Assembly (NCBI GenBank): GCA_900545915.1
Contig: URAV01000007.1
Coordinates: forward strand, 46,198-110,197
Reading direction: 5' to 3'
Origin: an uncultured Porphyromonadaceae bacterium
GTDB taxonomy: Bacteria > Bacteroidota > Bacteroidia > Bacteroidales > Coprobacteraceae
Length of the DNA: 64,000 nucleotides
The notes under the pieces were generated by a model. That model was not told the DNA's origin. It did no database searches and worked only from the letters and a program-made list of their open reading frames with translations. Of this stretch, positions 16,088 to 24,955 are shown in pieces; position 1 is the stretch's first letter; every line of letters starts with the position of its first letter. A program made the position numbers and the translations under genes.

Positions 16088-18964
16088 TTATCGTTTGTTC
16101 TTCAGTTGTTCTAAATAGTCAGCCGGTGTGATGCCCGTAACTTCTTTGAATACTCTATAAAATGAAGTTTTGGAGTTAAAGCCGCATTCGTCGGCAACAC
16201 CCATCAATGTTATATCTTTATATTTAGGGTCTTTTAGTTTTTCTTTCACAGCTTCTACCCGATAGTAATTGACAAAATCGGCAAATCCTTTTCCTATGTA
16301 CTCTTTTAGTATTTGTGCTAATTGTAGTTCCGTAAGCTTCAATACTGCAGCCAATTGAGCTTTATTGAGACGTTTATTAGTATAAAGATGGTCTGTCTCC
16401 ATAGTTGCGATAAGAGCATTTACTATCTTTTGGTTTTTCTCGTCCGGTTCTTTTAGTTTTACCGGATTTTTAAGAACCTTGTTTTTCTTTTTTGATAAGA
16501 TTTTCTGGTAATTTTTCAAGATATGAGGATATCTCTTGTTTAAGAGGTAAAGTAGAAATCCGAATAAAGCGATAGCTCCTAAGATACTCCAGATCACGAT
16601 TGCCCAAAAACTTTTTACTCGGATGATTAAAACTTCGTGAGCGTCTCCCCATTTCCCGTCCGAATTTGCTCCGCGTAGCATCAATGTATATTTCCCGCTT
16701 TTTAAAGACGGAAGTGTAATACTGTTTTTTCCGAAAGTTACCCATTTCCAAACGGAGTCTTTGGGTAATATTTTGTATTGGTAACGATTTCTCCATTCAT
16801 TCTGATAAGAATAGGCAGAAAATGCGATTTCGCAGAGATGATTTCTCGATGAAAGAGAGAGTGCCGGAATGTTGTTTTCTGTCTGTAATTGATTTGCATC
16901 GATGCTTCCTTTATCATTTTGGATTTTTAATACCGAGGGCCACGGGATAAAACTATTATCGAATTGTATCCGAGTATCGATTTTGTTGAATCCGTTATTC
17001 CCTCCGAAATAGAGATAAGGAGGAAGTGCTGCGGCAGCTTGATAATTGAAGAGTGGGCCTTGTAAACCGTCTCGTTCGCTAAAGCGAATAATGTTATTTC
17101 CTGTCATGGAAATGCGGACAATGCCTTGTTCTGTCCCTAACCATAGATAATCAGGCCATACCGGAAGTATGGAAGTTACAGCTCCATTGATTGCGGCATT
17201 AAAACTTTTTCTTTTTTCGAAAGTCTTAGTTTTCAAATTGAAAAAACTTATTCCTGATCCGGTTGCAAATACAAGCATTTTATCCGGTAATTCTACGATA
17301 TCCCATACGATATTATCGTTCAGTCCGTCATGAGTCGAAGTTTGAGTGTACAAATCAAGTGTTTTGTTTTCAGGAGAATATCGGCCTATTCCTCCCTGAT
17401 AAAAAACAATCCAGATATTATTTTCCGAATCTTCAAATAATACTTTGATATTCGTATAAACATCTTTTTTCCCGGAGTATTCGATAGGTAAAGATACCTT
17501 TTCTACTTTGTTTGATTTACTATCGTATCGATATAGGCCTCTGTCTAAAACTCCCATCCAGATATCTCCGTTGCGTGTTTCAAGTAATGCATATATTTCT
17601 TTCAATTCTGTTTGAGAATTGAATATTTTGGGATATATAGCATTCTGTAAGATATTGTATTCCAGTAATCCTCCTCCTGTCCCTAACAATAAGTTTCCGT
17701 TATGCAATAAAATTCCTGTCCGTATTTGATTATATCCGGGTTGTAGTTTTAGAGCAGAAAGCGAATAATGAGAGAAAAGTCCGGTTGTTGCGTCATAACG
17801 GTCTATTCCGGCATTTGCTGTTCCTATCCATAATTGATTTTTGGCTTTATCTGCTTGTAAAAAGACCAAAGAATTATTGCTGAGAGAATTTTCTGATTCG
17901 GGAAGATTCTGAAGCAGAGGAAATCGGGGTTGCCTTTCGATGCGGCACACACCTTTGGACGTTCCGCACCAGATAGCTCCGGAACGATCTTTGTAGATGC
18001 TCATTACATCGTTACTTAGGAGAGTATTTTCACTACCCGGGTTGTTTTTTAACCATTCGATGGATTGTTTCTTCTTATTAAAAATCACGACGCCATTATC
18101 CGTAGCAAGAAATAATGTTTCTGTTTTATCTTCCGTTATACTGGTCACCAATCCATTGATTCCTATATGATTATATCTTTCGAAGTTATTATCGTCTCTC
18201 CGTAATCGGCATAAACCATCGGCAGTTGCAATCCATAATGAACCGAAACTGTCCTCATATATATTTTCGATAAAATCGCTTGATATGGTAGTGCTGTCTG
18301 TAAGAGAGTAATGAAAACTTTTATGTGTCCGATCTTTTGTGTTGATTACTACCAGACCGTTACCTTCAGTTCCTACCCATAAAAGTCCCATCTTATCGAA
18401 ATAGATACATTTGGCTATTCGTTCGCTTTTCAAAGCCTCGTTAAATGTTTTATGGTGGGCAAACAGTGGAGACAGTAACAGTTTATTCGAAGATTCATCA
18501 TACTGGTATATTCCGTTTCGTGTACCTAACCAGATTTGATTATCAGGAGATAATGCAATACTGTAAATAACGTTGCTTTTGCTATTTATGTCATTTTCGT
18601 TCGGCAGGAAATGTTTTATTTCTCCGTTTTGTTTATCGTATCTGAAAGCTCCGTACGGAGTACCTATCCACATTCGGTCTCGTGTATCGTTTTGGAGTGA
18701 GTAAATTCTTTTGTAAAAACCGTGGTTTATATTCTGAGGTAAAGGAAGAGTTTGTAATGAGTACCCGTCGTAGTAAGCTACCCAATCGTTTGTTCCGATC
18801 CAGATAAGTCCTTGCTTATCTTGTGTTATACATTGCACCGATCTTGAAGGGAGTTCGAAGTTAAGACGAAATTGATCTACATTACCGTTAAATGCCGATA
18901 AGTAACCGACATTGGTGATACATAGGAGTAGTACGATAGTGATCTGTCTGGCGAATCCGAACAT
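16088..18964 (-). CDS. Membrane-spanning PUL regulator: propeller sensor fused to AraC domain, no kinase
   Basis: A 958-residue protein. After a signal/anchor segment come many two-component-regulator-propeller repeats (residues about 40-690; repeated W-G-T units such as GLIWIGTNDW, QIWLGTRNGIY, LWVGTEGNG). A Y_Y_Y domain follows (about 700-780; ending SGKYTLMLRGANSDGKW), then one TM helix (785-808) and, after about 40 residues, an AraC-type HTH (about 850-955; TLMGVADECGFNSKTSFYRVFKEVTGITPADYL). Classic PUL hybrid two-component systems have the same sensor plus kinase and receiver domains; here both are missing, not just mutated. It probably passes the signal through the membrane directly to DNA, as SusR does. 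Predicted to control the neighbouring glycosaminoglycan PUL. Confidence 0.88.
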   Translation of the reverse strand: MFGFARQITIVLLLCITNVGYLSAFNGNVDQFRLNFELPSRSVQCITQDKQGLIWIGTNDWVAYYDGYSLQTLPLPQNINHGFYKRIYSLQNDTRDRMWIGTPYGAFRYDKQNGEIKHFLPNENDINSKSNVIYSIALSPDNQIWLGTRNGIYQYDESSNKLLLSPLFAHHKTFNEALKSERIAKCIYFDKMGLLWVGTEGNGLVVINTKDRTHKSFHYSLTDSTTISSDFIENIYEDSFGSLWIATADGLCRLRRDDNNFERYNHIGINGLVTSITEDKTETLFLATDNGVVIFNKKKQSIEWLKNNPGSENTLLSNDVMSIYKDRSGAIWCGTSKGVCRIERQPRFPLLQNLPESENSLSNNSLVFLQADKAKNQLWIGTANAGIDRYDATTGLFSHYSLSALKLQPGYNQIRTGILLHNGNLLLGTGGGLLEYNILQNAIYPKIFNSQTELKEIYALLETRNGDIWMGVLDRGLYRYDSKSNKVEKVSLPIEYSGKKDVYTNIKVLFEDSENNIWIVFYQGGIGRYSPENKTLDLYTQTSTHDGLNDNIVWDIVELPDKMLVFATGSGISFFNLKTKTFEKRKSFNAAINGAVTSILPVWPDYLWLGTEQGIVRISMTGNNIIRFSERDGLQGPLFNYQAAAALPPYLYFGGNNGFNKIDTRIQFDNSFIPWPSVLKIQNDKGSIDANQLQTENNIPALSLSSRNHLCEIAFSAYSYQNEWRNRYQYKILPKDSVWKWVTFGKNSITLPSLKSGKYTLMLRGANSDGKWGDAHEVLIIRVKSFWAIVIWSILGAIALFGFLLYLLNKRYPHILKNYQKILSKKKNKVLKNPVKLKEPDEKNQKIVNALIATMETDHLYTNKRLNKAQLAAVLKLTELQLAQILKEYIGKGFADFVNYYRVEAVKEKLKDPKYKDITLMGVADECGFNSKTSFYRVFKEVTGITPADYLEQLKNKR

Positions 18965-19393
18965 AAATACGGCATTAAAAACGAATCGCAGAAATTTTTT
19001 TTATAATGCGTTTCATTTAAGTTATAAAATATTCATTTCTAAACAGTTGTAAGAAATAGTATAAATCCGTTTAGCAAATATACTCTTTTTTTTGAAAAAA
19101 AGGTCGTAGATAACCATTTTTTCAGTTTTTATAATATAAACACAAAAGAGCTGGAAAAGATTTAGATATGTTCAGAAAGTTCTTCTGATCGAGGCAGGTG
19201 ATTTATGGAGAACTGTGGTGAAATTTTTTCAAACCGAAATGTTTTCTTGAACATGAAATGTTATTTTATCAGATAAGAAAGATATATATTTTATCTTTGA
19301 AGTTTCAGATTCTGATATTGAAAGGGAATAACCTGTCGTATATTTAACAATTAAGTTGAGTATATTAGGAAAGTATTTTTATTAAGTAGAAAA
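18965..19393. other. 429-bp divergent intergenic region
   Basis: Separates the leftward regulator gene from the rightward GNAT gene. It is AT-rich. A minus-strand -7-like element (TATATTTG, 19075-19082) could serve the regulator with a leader of about 110 nt. TATCTTTG at 19292-19299 could serve the acetyltransferase. No open frame or strong hairpin seen. Confidence 0.5.
19292..19299 (+). promoter_or_regulatory. -7 element for the GNAT gene
   Basis: TATCTTTG, full TAnnTTTG match, 94 bp before the ATG at 19394. No -33 box seen. Confidence 0.4.
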
Positions 19394-19869
19394 ATGGACA
19401 ATTCAATTACAATTAGGGAATATGATCCGGCGGATAAAATTGCTGTGATGAATTTAATCAGATTAAATACGCCTGAATATTTTGCATTAGAGGAAGAAGC
19501 CGATTTAAATGAATATCTGGAAAATAAAAGAGAACTTTATTATGTTTTGATTTTTGATGGCGATATTGTCGGTTGCGGTGGTATAAATTTTGTGAAGAAT
19601 GGGGCGGTTGCGAAAATTAGTTGGGACATTTTTCATCCGGAATATCAGCGGAGATCATTCGGGTCACAGCTTCTTAAATATAGGGTCGATAAGCTTAAGA
19701 CGATCGAAAGTGTTCGAGAAATAATGTAAGGACATCTCAATTGGTATATAGGTTTTATGAGAAGCATGGCTTTGTACTGAGTGAAATCAAGAAAGATTAT
19801 TGGGCTAAAGGGTTTGATATGTACTGCATGAAATATAAAACGAAAGATTTATTGGAGAAAGGAAGATAA
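19394..19869 (+). pseudogene. GNAT N-acetyltransferase, frameshifted
   Basis: The first frame (19394-19729) encodes an acetyltransferase fold: a short N-terminal region, IVGCGGINFV, then WDIFHPEYQRRSFGSQLLKYRV, which includes the acetyl-CoA-binding loop. It stops at TAA 19727. From about 19729 a second frame continues the family pattern (RTSQLVYRFYEKHGFVLSE, then a short tail) to a stop at 19867-19869. A one-base deletion near 19720-19730 explains the break. It could be a real pseudogene, a sequencing error, or two pieces still made. Substrate unknown. It lies between repeat copies A and B, with the regulator gene. Confidence 0.75.
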
Positions 19870-19896
19870 TTATACAATTTGAATGACTTCTGATTT

Positions 19897-20053
19897 GAGA
19901 GACTGTCGTAAATTTTCCGACAAAAAAATATTATCAGGTCTTTTTCCCGTTTTCACTCGTCAGATAGCCCGCTATCCTCCTCGTAAAAACAGAAAAACAT
20001 CCTCGAAAGAAACTTTCAAACCCGACCTGAGTAAAATTTAAACAGGTTCTAAA
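19897..20053 (+). repeat. MITE-like intergenic repeat, copy B
   Basis: About 157 bp with inverted ends (left AGACTGTCGTAAATTTT; right reads AGAACCTGTTTAAATTTT when inverted). It matches copy C along its length (CCGTTTT, ATAGCCC, AAAAACAT, AAATTTAA, CAGGTTCTAAA) and copy A in its right half. It lies between the GNAT pseudogene and the sulfatase gene. Confidence 0.7.
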
Positions 20054-20058
20054 ATAAT

Positions 20059-20097
20059 TACCGGAGTTATTTTGCTCAGTGCAGAATGACTCCGGTA
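20059..20097 (-). terminator. Hairpin downstream of the sulfatase gene
   Basis: Stem TACCGGAGT/ACTCCGGTA (9 bp, extendable with mismatches) directly after the sulfatase stop on the minus strand. The T-tract is weak, so termination is likely but not certain. Confidence 0.5.
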
Positions 20098-20124
20098 TTA
20101 TAAACTATAAATTTAAACGAATCT

Positions 20125-21675
20125 TTAATACGGTATTTTAGAACTTAAGATGCGATCTTTATACCATGGGTCATTTATCTGTTTCAGTAATTGACCCATT
20201 TGTTTGCATAAGTCATTGAATATTTTCTGGTTTTCCGTTACAGATAGGTTATTCATCTGATAAGGATCTTTGATATCGTCATAAAAGAAAATATGCTTTA
20301 TATTTTGTTGCTTATCGATAGATATGGCTAAAGTATAACGTTCGGTTTTGATTCCTCGTGCCTCAGGAAAGTATGAGATAATTTTGCCGTCGGCATTCTT
20401 TTCTCCGTTCAGGTTTCTTAGATACAGTACTCCTGAAGGCAATTTAGGCGCATTTTTTTCTTTTGATATTACCGGCGCAAAATTCGTACCTTGTACGGTT
20501 TCCGGGATCTGTCGAGACAGTCCGGCTAAGCCGAGTACCGTAGGCATGATGTCCGGAGATGAAAGCAATAGTCGGTCTTCTACACGAGGTTTTAATTTCT
20601 CTGGGTAACGAACCAGAAACGGAACGTTCATAGATTCTGCATAAGGTGAATTTTTAGGATCATTTGTGTTTTGACTACACATGGTTTCTCCGTGGTCAGA
20701 AGAAAAGACAACGATCGTGTTTTCTTCTAATCCCAAATCTTTTAATGCTTTCAAAATACGACCGAATTCCCGATCTACTCCGGTAACCGAAGCGAAATAA
20801 AAGGGTGCGCATTGGGCTTTTTCCATTTGAGGATTTGCATTGGGGCGTACTAATAGCTCGTCTAAAGGAATATCTTTGTAAAGATTATAGTCTTCCTCCA
20901 TGACATCGTTGATTGTGCGGTAAGGACTGTGAGGTGGGTTCATACTGACAATCATAAAGAAAGGTTTAGAAGTATCTCGTACGTTTTCGGTATTTTTCAG
21001 ATATTCTATCGCTTTATCCGCTTCGTGTTTCGGAGACCATTCTCTTATTTCATGACGTTTGCCGTCGGTATCCCAATAATGCGGTTGTTTGTGAATGTCG
21101 AAAGTTCCGTAAGAATACCAGTAATCAAATCCATGCCGCCTTTCTTTGGGAGTATAGGCATCCCATACAGGAGTGTCGTTATTTACATAAGTTCCCGGCG
21201 CTTCAGGATTATTCGGAGTCGGAAAATCAACATGTAATTTCCCGATATAAGCACAGTCATATCCGTTTTTCTTAAAAACGTCTCCTATACACTCTATATC
21301 CTCTCGGAGACTGCTTATAGGGCGATCTGAGTTACAATTTAACGGAACTCCGCTCCCATCCGGATACATACCGGAAAGTAACATTCCTCGATGCGGACTG
21401 CTCAAGGGGCAGTTGCTCATGGCAGAGGTCAATACTACCGATTCTTTTGCAAAATTATTCAGATTGGGAGTAATTACGGGATCAGGTTTAAACCGGACAT
21501 GTTCTTTGAACCCTTTTTCGCCCCAGAATCCCATGGCATGATTTCTGAATTGATCGGGGAAAACATAGATTACATTCGGTTTTCGGTCTTGAATGTTATT
21601 TTGAGCTGTAACAGGAATTCCGTTTGTCAAAGATAATCCCGCAGCTGCGAATAGAAATTTTTTAGATGTTTTCAT
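20125..21675 (-). CDS. S1-family sulfatase (serine type)
   Basis: A 516-residue exported sulfatase with signal peptide (ending IPVTAQ). The activation motif [C/S]-x-P-x-R reads SSPHR at residues 92-96, so the residue converted to formylglycine is a serine. That needs an anaerobic maturase (anSME), not encoded here. Metal-ligand segments include FPDQFR near residue 40 and SSDHGETMC further on. It probably removes sulfate from glycosaminoglycan oligosaccharides in the periplasm. It follows the PL8 gene after 5 bp, so they are co-transcribed. The sulfate position (4-O, 6-O or 2-O) cannot be read from sequence by eye. Confidence 0.88.
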   Translation of the reverse strand: MKTSKKFLFAAAGLSLTNGIPVTAQNNIQDRKPNVIYVFPDQFRNHAMGFWGEKGFKEHVRFKPDPVITPNLNNFAKESVVLTSAMSNCPLSSPHRGMLLSGMYPDGSGVPLNCNSDRPISSLREDIECIGDVFKKNGYDCAYIGKLHVDFPTPNNPEAPGTYVNNDTPVWDAYTPKERRHGFDYWYSYGTFDIHKQPHYWDTDGKRHEIREWSPKHEADKAIEYLKNTENVRDTSKPFFMIVSMNPPHSPYRTINDVMEEDYNLYKDIPLDELLVRPNANPQMEKAQCAPFYFASVTGVDREFGRILKALKDLGLEENTIVVFSSDHGETMCSQNTNDPKNSPYAESMNVPFLVRYPEKLKPRVEDRLLLSSPDIMPTVLGLAGLSRQIPETVQGTNFAPVISKEKNAPKLPSGVLYLRNLNGEKNADGKIISYFPEARGIKTERYTLAISIDKQQNIKHIFFYDDIKDPYQMNNLSVTENQKIFNDLCKQMGQLLKQINDPWYKDRILSSKIPY

Positions 21676-21680
21676 TGCGT

Positions 21681-24600
21681 TTAATCTTTAATCAGGTTTA
21701 CTTCTCTGGTCATGCCGTGTTGGCAAGAAACTTCGAGGAATGTACTTTTCGTGTCTTTCCCGGATATTTTTATGTAATCAGAAGGTGTTTCTAAGTTCCA
21801 TGTTCCGTTTATTTTTATTTTTATTGTCGATTTTGCGGAAGGGTTGTCTATCCATTTTCGTGAATAAACGCTTCGTTCTATTCGTTTCCCGTTTTTGTCA
21901 TACTGTTCGTCTGCCGGTCCTTCGTAGAAGTGAAGATCCGGGTCACAAACACTGATCGTCATTTTATCTTTATTTTCTTTGGCTGTCATTATTAAACAAG
22001 GATGATTAACAGACAGTATTTCGTTTCCTACGGTTACTTCACCCTCTTCAAAAAGTACGTATCCGGTCGTCGAAGTTACTTTGTCTCTTACGATATGAGC
22101 TCGTTTGTTTTGTTGCAAGACAATATAGCCTCCCGATTTTTGATATTGTTTTTTTTCTTTTTCCGAAGGTTGTATAAGTACCATGTATTCATAAGATGCA
22201 TTATGAGGAGTTTTCCCGTGATCAATGGCCGCCAACGCAAAGTTATTTTCTGTCGGGGCACATGTCTCCTCGTCAAGTGAGTGCTGTAGAGACTTGTGTA
22301 CGGTGATATTCCCGTTACGTATCAGGTAATAATTCTTTTTGCCGTCGCCCAGCATGGCTGTTTTCTCTGATAACCGTTTTTCATACGGAAAATCGGAGAT
22401 TTTCTTTCCGTTTACGAAAATCGGACTCTCTTTTTCCGGAAGATATACTTGGAATAGTGTCGTATGTACCGGAGCATCAGGAAGAGCGCTTTCTATATCT
22501 GAACCTAATGCGATGATCCGGTTGTCAAAAAAGAAATAAGATTTATGAGCTCGTAATGATCCGTTATATTTGTCATGCTCATGCAATTTCATCCCGAAAG
22601 CTCCATTTCGATTTTTGCTGGATATTGCTCCTGCAAAAGATTCGTCAGAAAGGAGCATCTCTTCATAGCCGGAGACATCATCTACCTGACGAATGTCGGC
22701 TTTAAGATCTTTCATCGGTATGACTGCTGCTGTCGTTCCGGGTATGTGATTCCAGTCCCAGCCTTGTTGATTGAAACCGGATGCGAACATGTCTATGGGA
22801 TTACCAGAACCTAATATTTGTAAGTTCCCGTGATTCAGATAGCGTCCGAAATAGTTTGCTCCGATATAAGATTCGGTAGCCCATAGGTATCGGCTGTGTC
22901 CCATCGCTGTTGCCAGCCAGTTTCCTCGGCGATGTACAGCCAGACATGAATAATTGATCCCCCAATTTCCTTCAGGAGCTTTTTCCGGCATTATTCCGGC
23001 TTTTGTAAACTTTTTACTGTAACTGTTGTCTTTTTTTCCGTTATTGAGTCGCAAATAAGCAGAAGCAAGTTCTGTATCTATCTTTTCCGTTTTATCAGGA
23101 CTGCCTACTTCGGCTAATCGGGCGTAGTGCCATGGGATGAGTTTCCCTTTTCCGTCGGGATGTCTTCCTGATAAGGATAAAGGCCATGTTACGAGATTAC
23201 AATATTTTCGCATGGTGAGAAGTGCGAATTTTAGATTCTCATGACTTTGGCGGCTGATTTCGAATTCGGAATCTTGTAATAACCAAACTGAGTTTACCGC
23301 TCCGTCTAATCCTCCTACGGCATATGCCGGATAGTTATGACGATGGTGAAAAATCGAACCGTCTATTTTAAAACAACCCATCGTCCCGTCCGAAAAATGT
23401 AATCCGTTGTCTATCCAACGCGAAATAGAGTGCAGATAAGTTACTTTTTGGGGAGAATCTTTCATCATCATGATGCTCGAAAGACGTCCTATTAAACTCG
23501 TGTTGAATGCATCTATGTCCATGCCGTCTATTTCGGGTTTCAGTTTTACTTCTCCCGTACCGGCAAACCATTCCATTGCCTGCTGAATGTCTTGGTCTAA
23601 TTCTGCTTTTACAAGAACATCCTTCATCAAAAACATTGCCGGATAATAATTTCTCATGCTGTACCCTAAGTGATGAAGTGTTCCCATAGCACTTCCTGCA
23701 CGAAATCCCTGATCGAGCATGTGGCGTGTCATCAGGATAAACATGTTTGCTAATTCTGTCTTTTCATTATTATTCGTACTATTGTTCCATGCTATTGCAA
23801 GGTTATACATGAAATTTACACAATTTCGTAATCCCATAGGGTTAGCGTAGATTTTTGCATAGTTCTCTCCTCCGAGATTTGCATAGGCTTCTCCAAAACG
23901 TTCAAAAAATATCGGTAATCCGGAGATTGAACCGTCCGGATTTTCTGTAATATTATATGCAATGAATTGTTTTTTCAGTTTTGCGACATCCGGCTGCTTT
24001 TTAGGAAGAAGCAATTGCTTGAGCCGGGTTTCTACGTCGTTTATACTCTTTTGTTCAGAGGAACTTACTCGGGCCGAAATCGGGAGATCGAAATCATTTC
24101 CCCATGATTTAAGTAATACTAACCAATGGCTGGTTGTTTCCGGATTGATATAGGGCGCTTGAAAATCTGCTGTTTGATGACGTACATCTTGAAATGAAGA
24201 TAAAATAATATGGTCGAGGAATATTTCGCCGCAGTCTGTATTGGGGGCGGTAATACGAAGTTCGTCCATCCCTTCTTCCGGAGTTCCTTGCATATCTCGG
24301 CTGAAAATAAGCCATGCCCCACTCCATCCGGTGAAGTTCATTCCGTATTCAAACCATGAACAGACCTTTCCTTGCTTTAAAAATTCGAATTTCAGTTTTC
24401 CCGAAGAGATAGCTTTCGGGTTGTAAATCCAAAATATAAAAGTAGAAAGCGAAGTTTCTTTGGGATTTGGATTTTGAGACAAGTAGCCTATCGGTTGATT
24501 GATAAAAATCTGTGCATTCGGTTTGTCCCAATTCCATTGAAGGCTGTGTCTTAAATGTTTATAATGTTTGTTCGATAAAGAGACTTTAGAGTTCTTCCCA

Positions 24601-24731
24601 GCGGTTATCGGATCTGTCGAATGTTCGAATGATATGATTTCCGGATGGGTAAATTCTCTGATTTGAGCATTTGTTATAGAAAAGGGTATTGTCAGAAATA
24701 ACAGGAAGAATATGTGTTTGAAATAGTACAT
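21681..24731 (-). CDS. Chondroitinase ABC-like polysaccharide lyase, PL8 (lyase A)
   Basis: A 1016-residue exported lyase (signal ending ITNAQ) expected to cleave uronic-acid polymers such as chondroitin or dermatan sulfate by beta-elimination. Domain order fits chondroitinase ABC: N-terminal jelly-roll (about 25-190), alpha-helical toroid (about 200-590), beta-sandwich C-terminus. The tetrad of Proteus chondroitinase ABC (His501, Tyr508, Arg560, Glu653) corresponds to H463, Y470 (HHRHNYPAY), R523 (SGRHP) and E620 (ATES). The end lacks a T9SS tail, so it is probably periplasmic. It is 5 bp before the sulfatase gene and 225 bp after GH88. Confidence 0.9.
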   Translation of the reverse strand: MYYFKHIFFLLFLTIPFSITNAQIREFTHPEIISFEHSTDPITAGKNSKVSLSNKHYKHLRHSLQWNWDKPNAQIFINQPIGYLSQNPNPKETSLSTFIFWIYNPKAISSGKLKFEFLKQGKVCSWFEYGMNFTGWSGAWLIFSRDMQGTPEEGMDELRITAPNTDCGEIFLDHIILSSFQDVRHQTADFQAPYINPETTSHWLVLLKSWGNDFDLPISARVSSSEQKSINDVETRLKQLLLPKKQPDVAKLKKQFIAYNITENPDGSISGLPIFFERFGEAYANLGGENYAKIYANPMGLRNCVNFMYNLAIAWNNSTNNNEKTELANMFILMTRHMLDQGFRAGSAMGTLHHLGYSMRNYYPAMFLMKDVLVKAELDQDIQQAMEWFAGTGEVKLKPEIDGMDIDAFNTSLIGRLSSIMMMKDSPQKVTYLHSISRWIDNGLHFSDGTMGCFKIDGSIFHHRHNYPAYAVGGLDGAVNSVWLLQDSEFEISRQSHENLKFALLTMRKYCNLVTWPLSLSGRHPDGKGKLIPWHYARLAEVGSPDKTEKIDTELASAYLRLNNGKKDNSYSKKFTKAGIMPEKAPEGNWGINYSCLAVHRRGNWLATAMGHSRYLWATESYIGANYFGRYLNHGNLQILGSGNPIDMFASGFNQQGWDWNHIPGTTAAVIPMKDLKADIRQVDDVSGYEEMLLSDESFAGAISSKNRNGAFGMKLHEHDKYNGSLRAHKSYFFFDNRIIALGSDIESALPDAPVHTTLFQVYLPEKESPIFVNGKKISDFPYEKRLSEKTAMLGDGKKNYYLIRNGNITVHKSLQHSLDEETCAPTENNFALAAIDHGKTPHNASYEYMVLIQPSEKEKKQYQKSGGYIVLQQNKRAHIVRDKVTSTTGYVLFEEGEVTVGNEILSVNHPCLIMTAKENKDKMTISVCDPDLHFYEGPADEQYDKNGKRIERSVYSRKWIDNPSAKSTIKIKINGTWNLETPSDYIKISGKDTKSTFLEVSCQHGMTREVNLIKD

Positions 24732-24832
24732 AAGATTTATATTGTTTATCGGTATTTGGTGGAGTGATTAATAAAATCGCGGATCAATTAATATCTTGAG
24801 GTTAGTCTCATACCTAAAAAACGGAATGAATT

Positions 24833-24857
24833 TTCCTTATATTTTTATAGGTCTGCC
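24833..24857 (+). promoter_or_regulatory. Possible weak third operator-like site
   Basis: TTCC, an AT-rich core, then TAGG and TCTGC resemble the 28-bp repeats at 26340 and 32606, but with several changes and a shifted end. It lies upstream of the lyase A-sulfatase gene pair. Weak evidence. Confidence 0.25.
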
Positions 24858-24899
24858 GAATAACTTCGTTAAGAATACGTTTTTAATCGTACGGAATAG

Positions 24900-24950
24900 A
24901 AACACTCATTCTTGATTCCTGAAAATAATAAAGGTCAAGAATGAGTGTTT
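24900..24950 (-). terminator. 16-bp perfect hairpin after GH88
   Basis: AAACACTCATTCTTGA and its exact complement at 24935-24950, with a 19-nt loop, just after the GH88 stop. The following T-tract is short. It may terminate the GH88 transcript partially or be a processing/stability element between GH88 and lyase A. Confidence 0.6.
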
Positions 24951-24955
24951 ATTTC

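Noticed and set aside
19112..19140. CCATTTTTT followed by TTTTTAT upstream of the regulator gene looks like the 28-bp operator motif.
   Set aside because: Only the T-rich half agrees and the ATGG half is missing, which is expected by chance in this AT-rich region.
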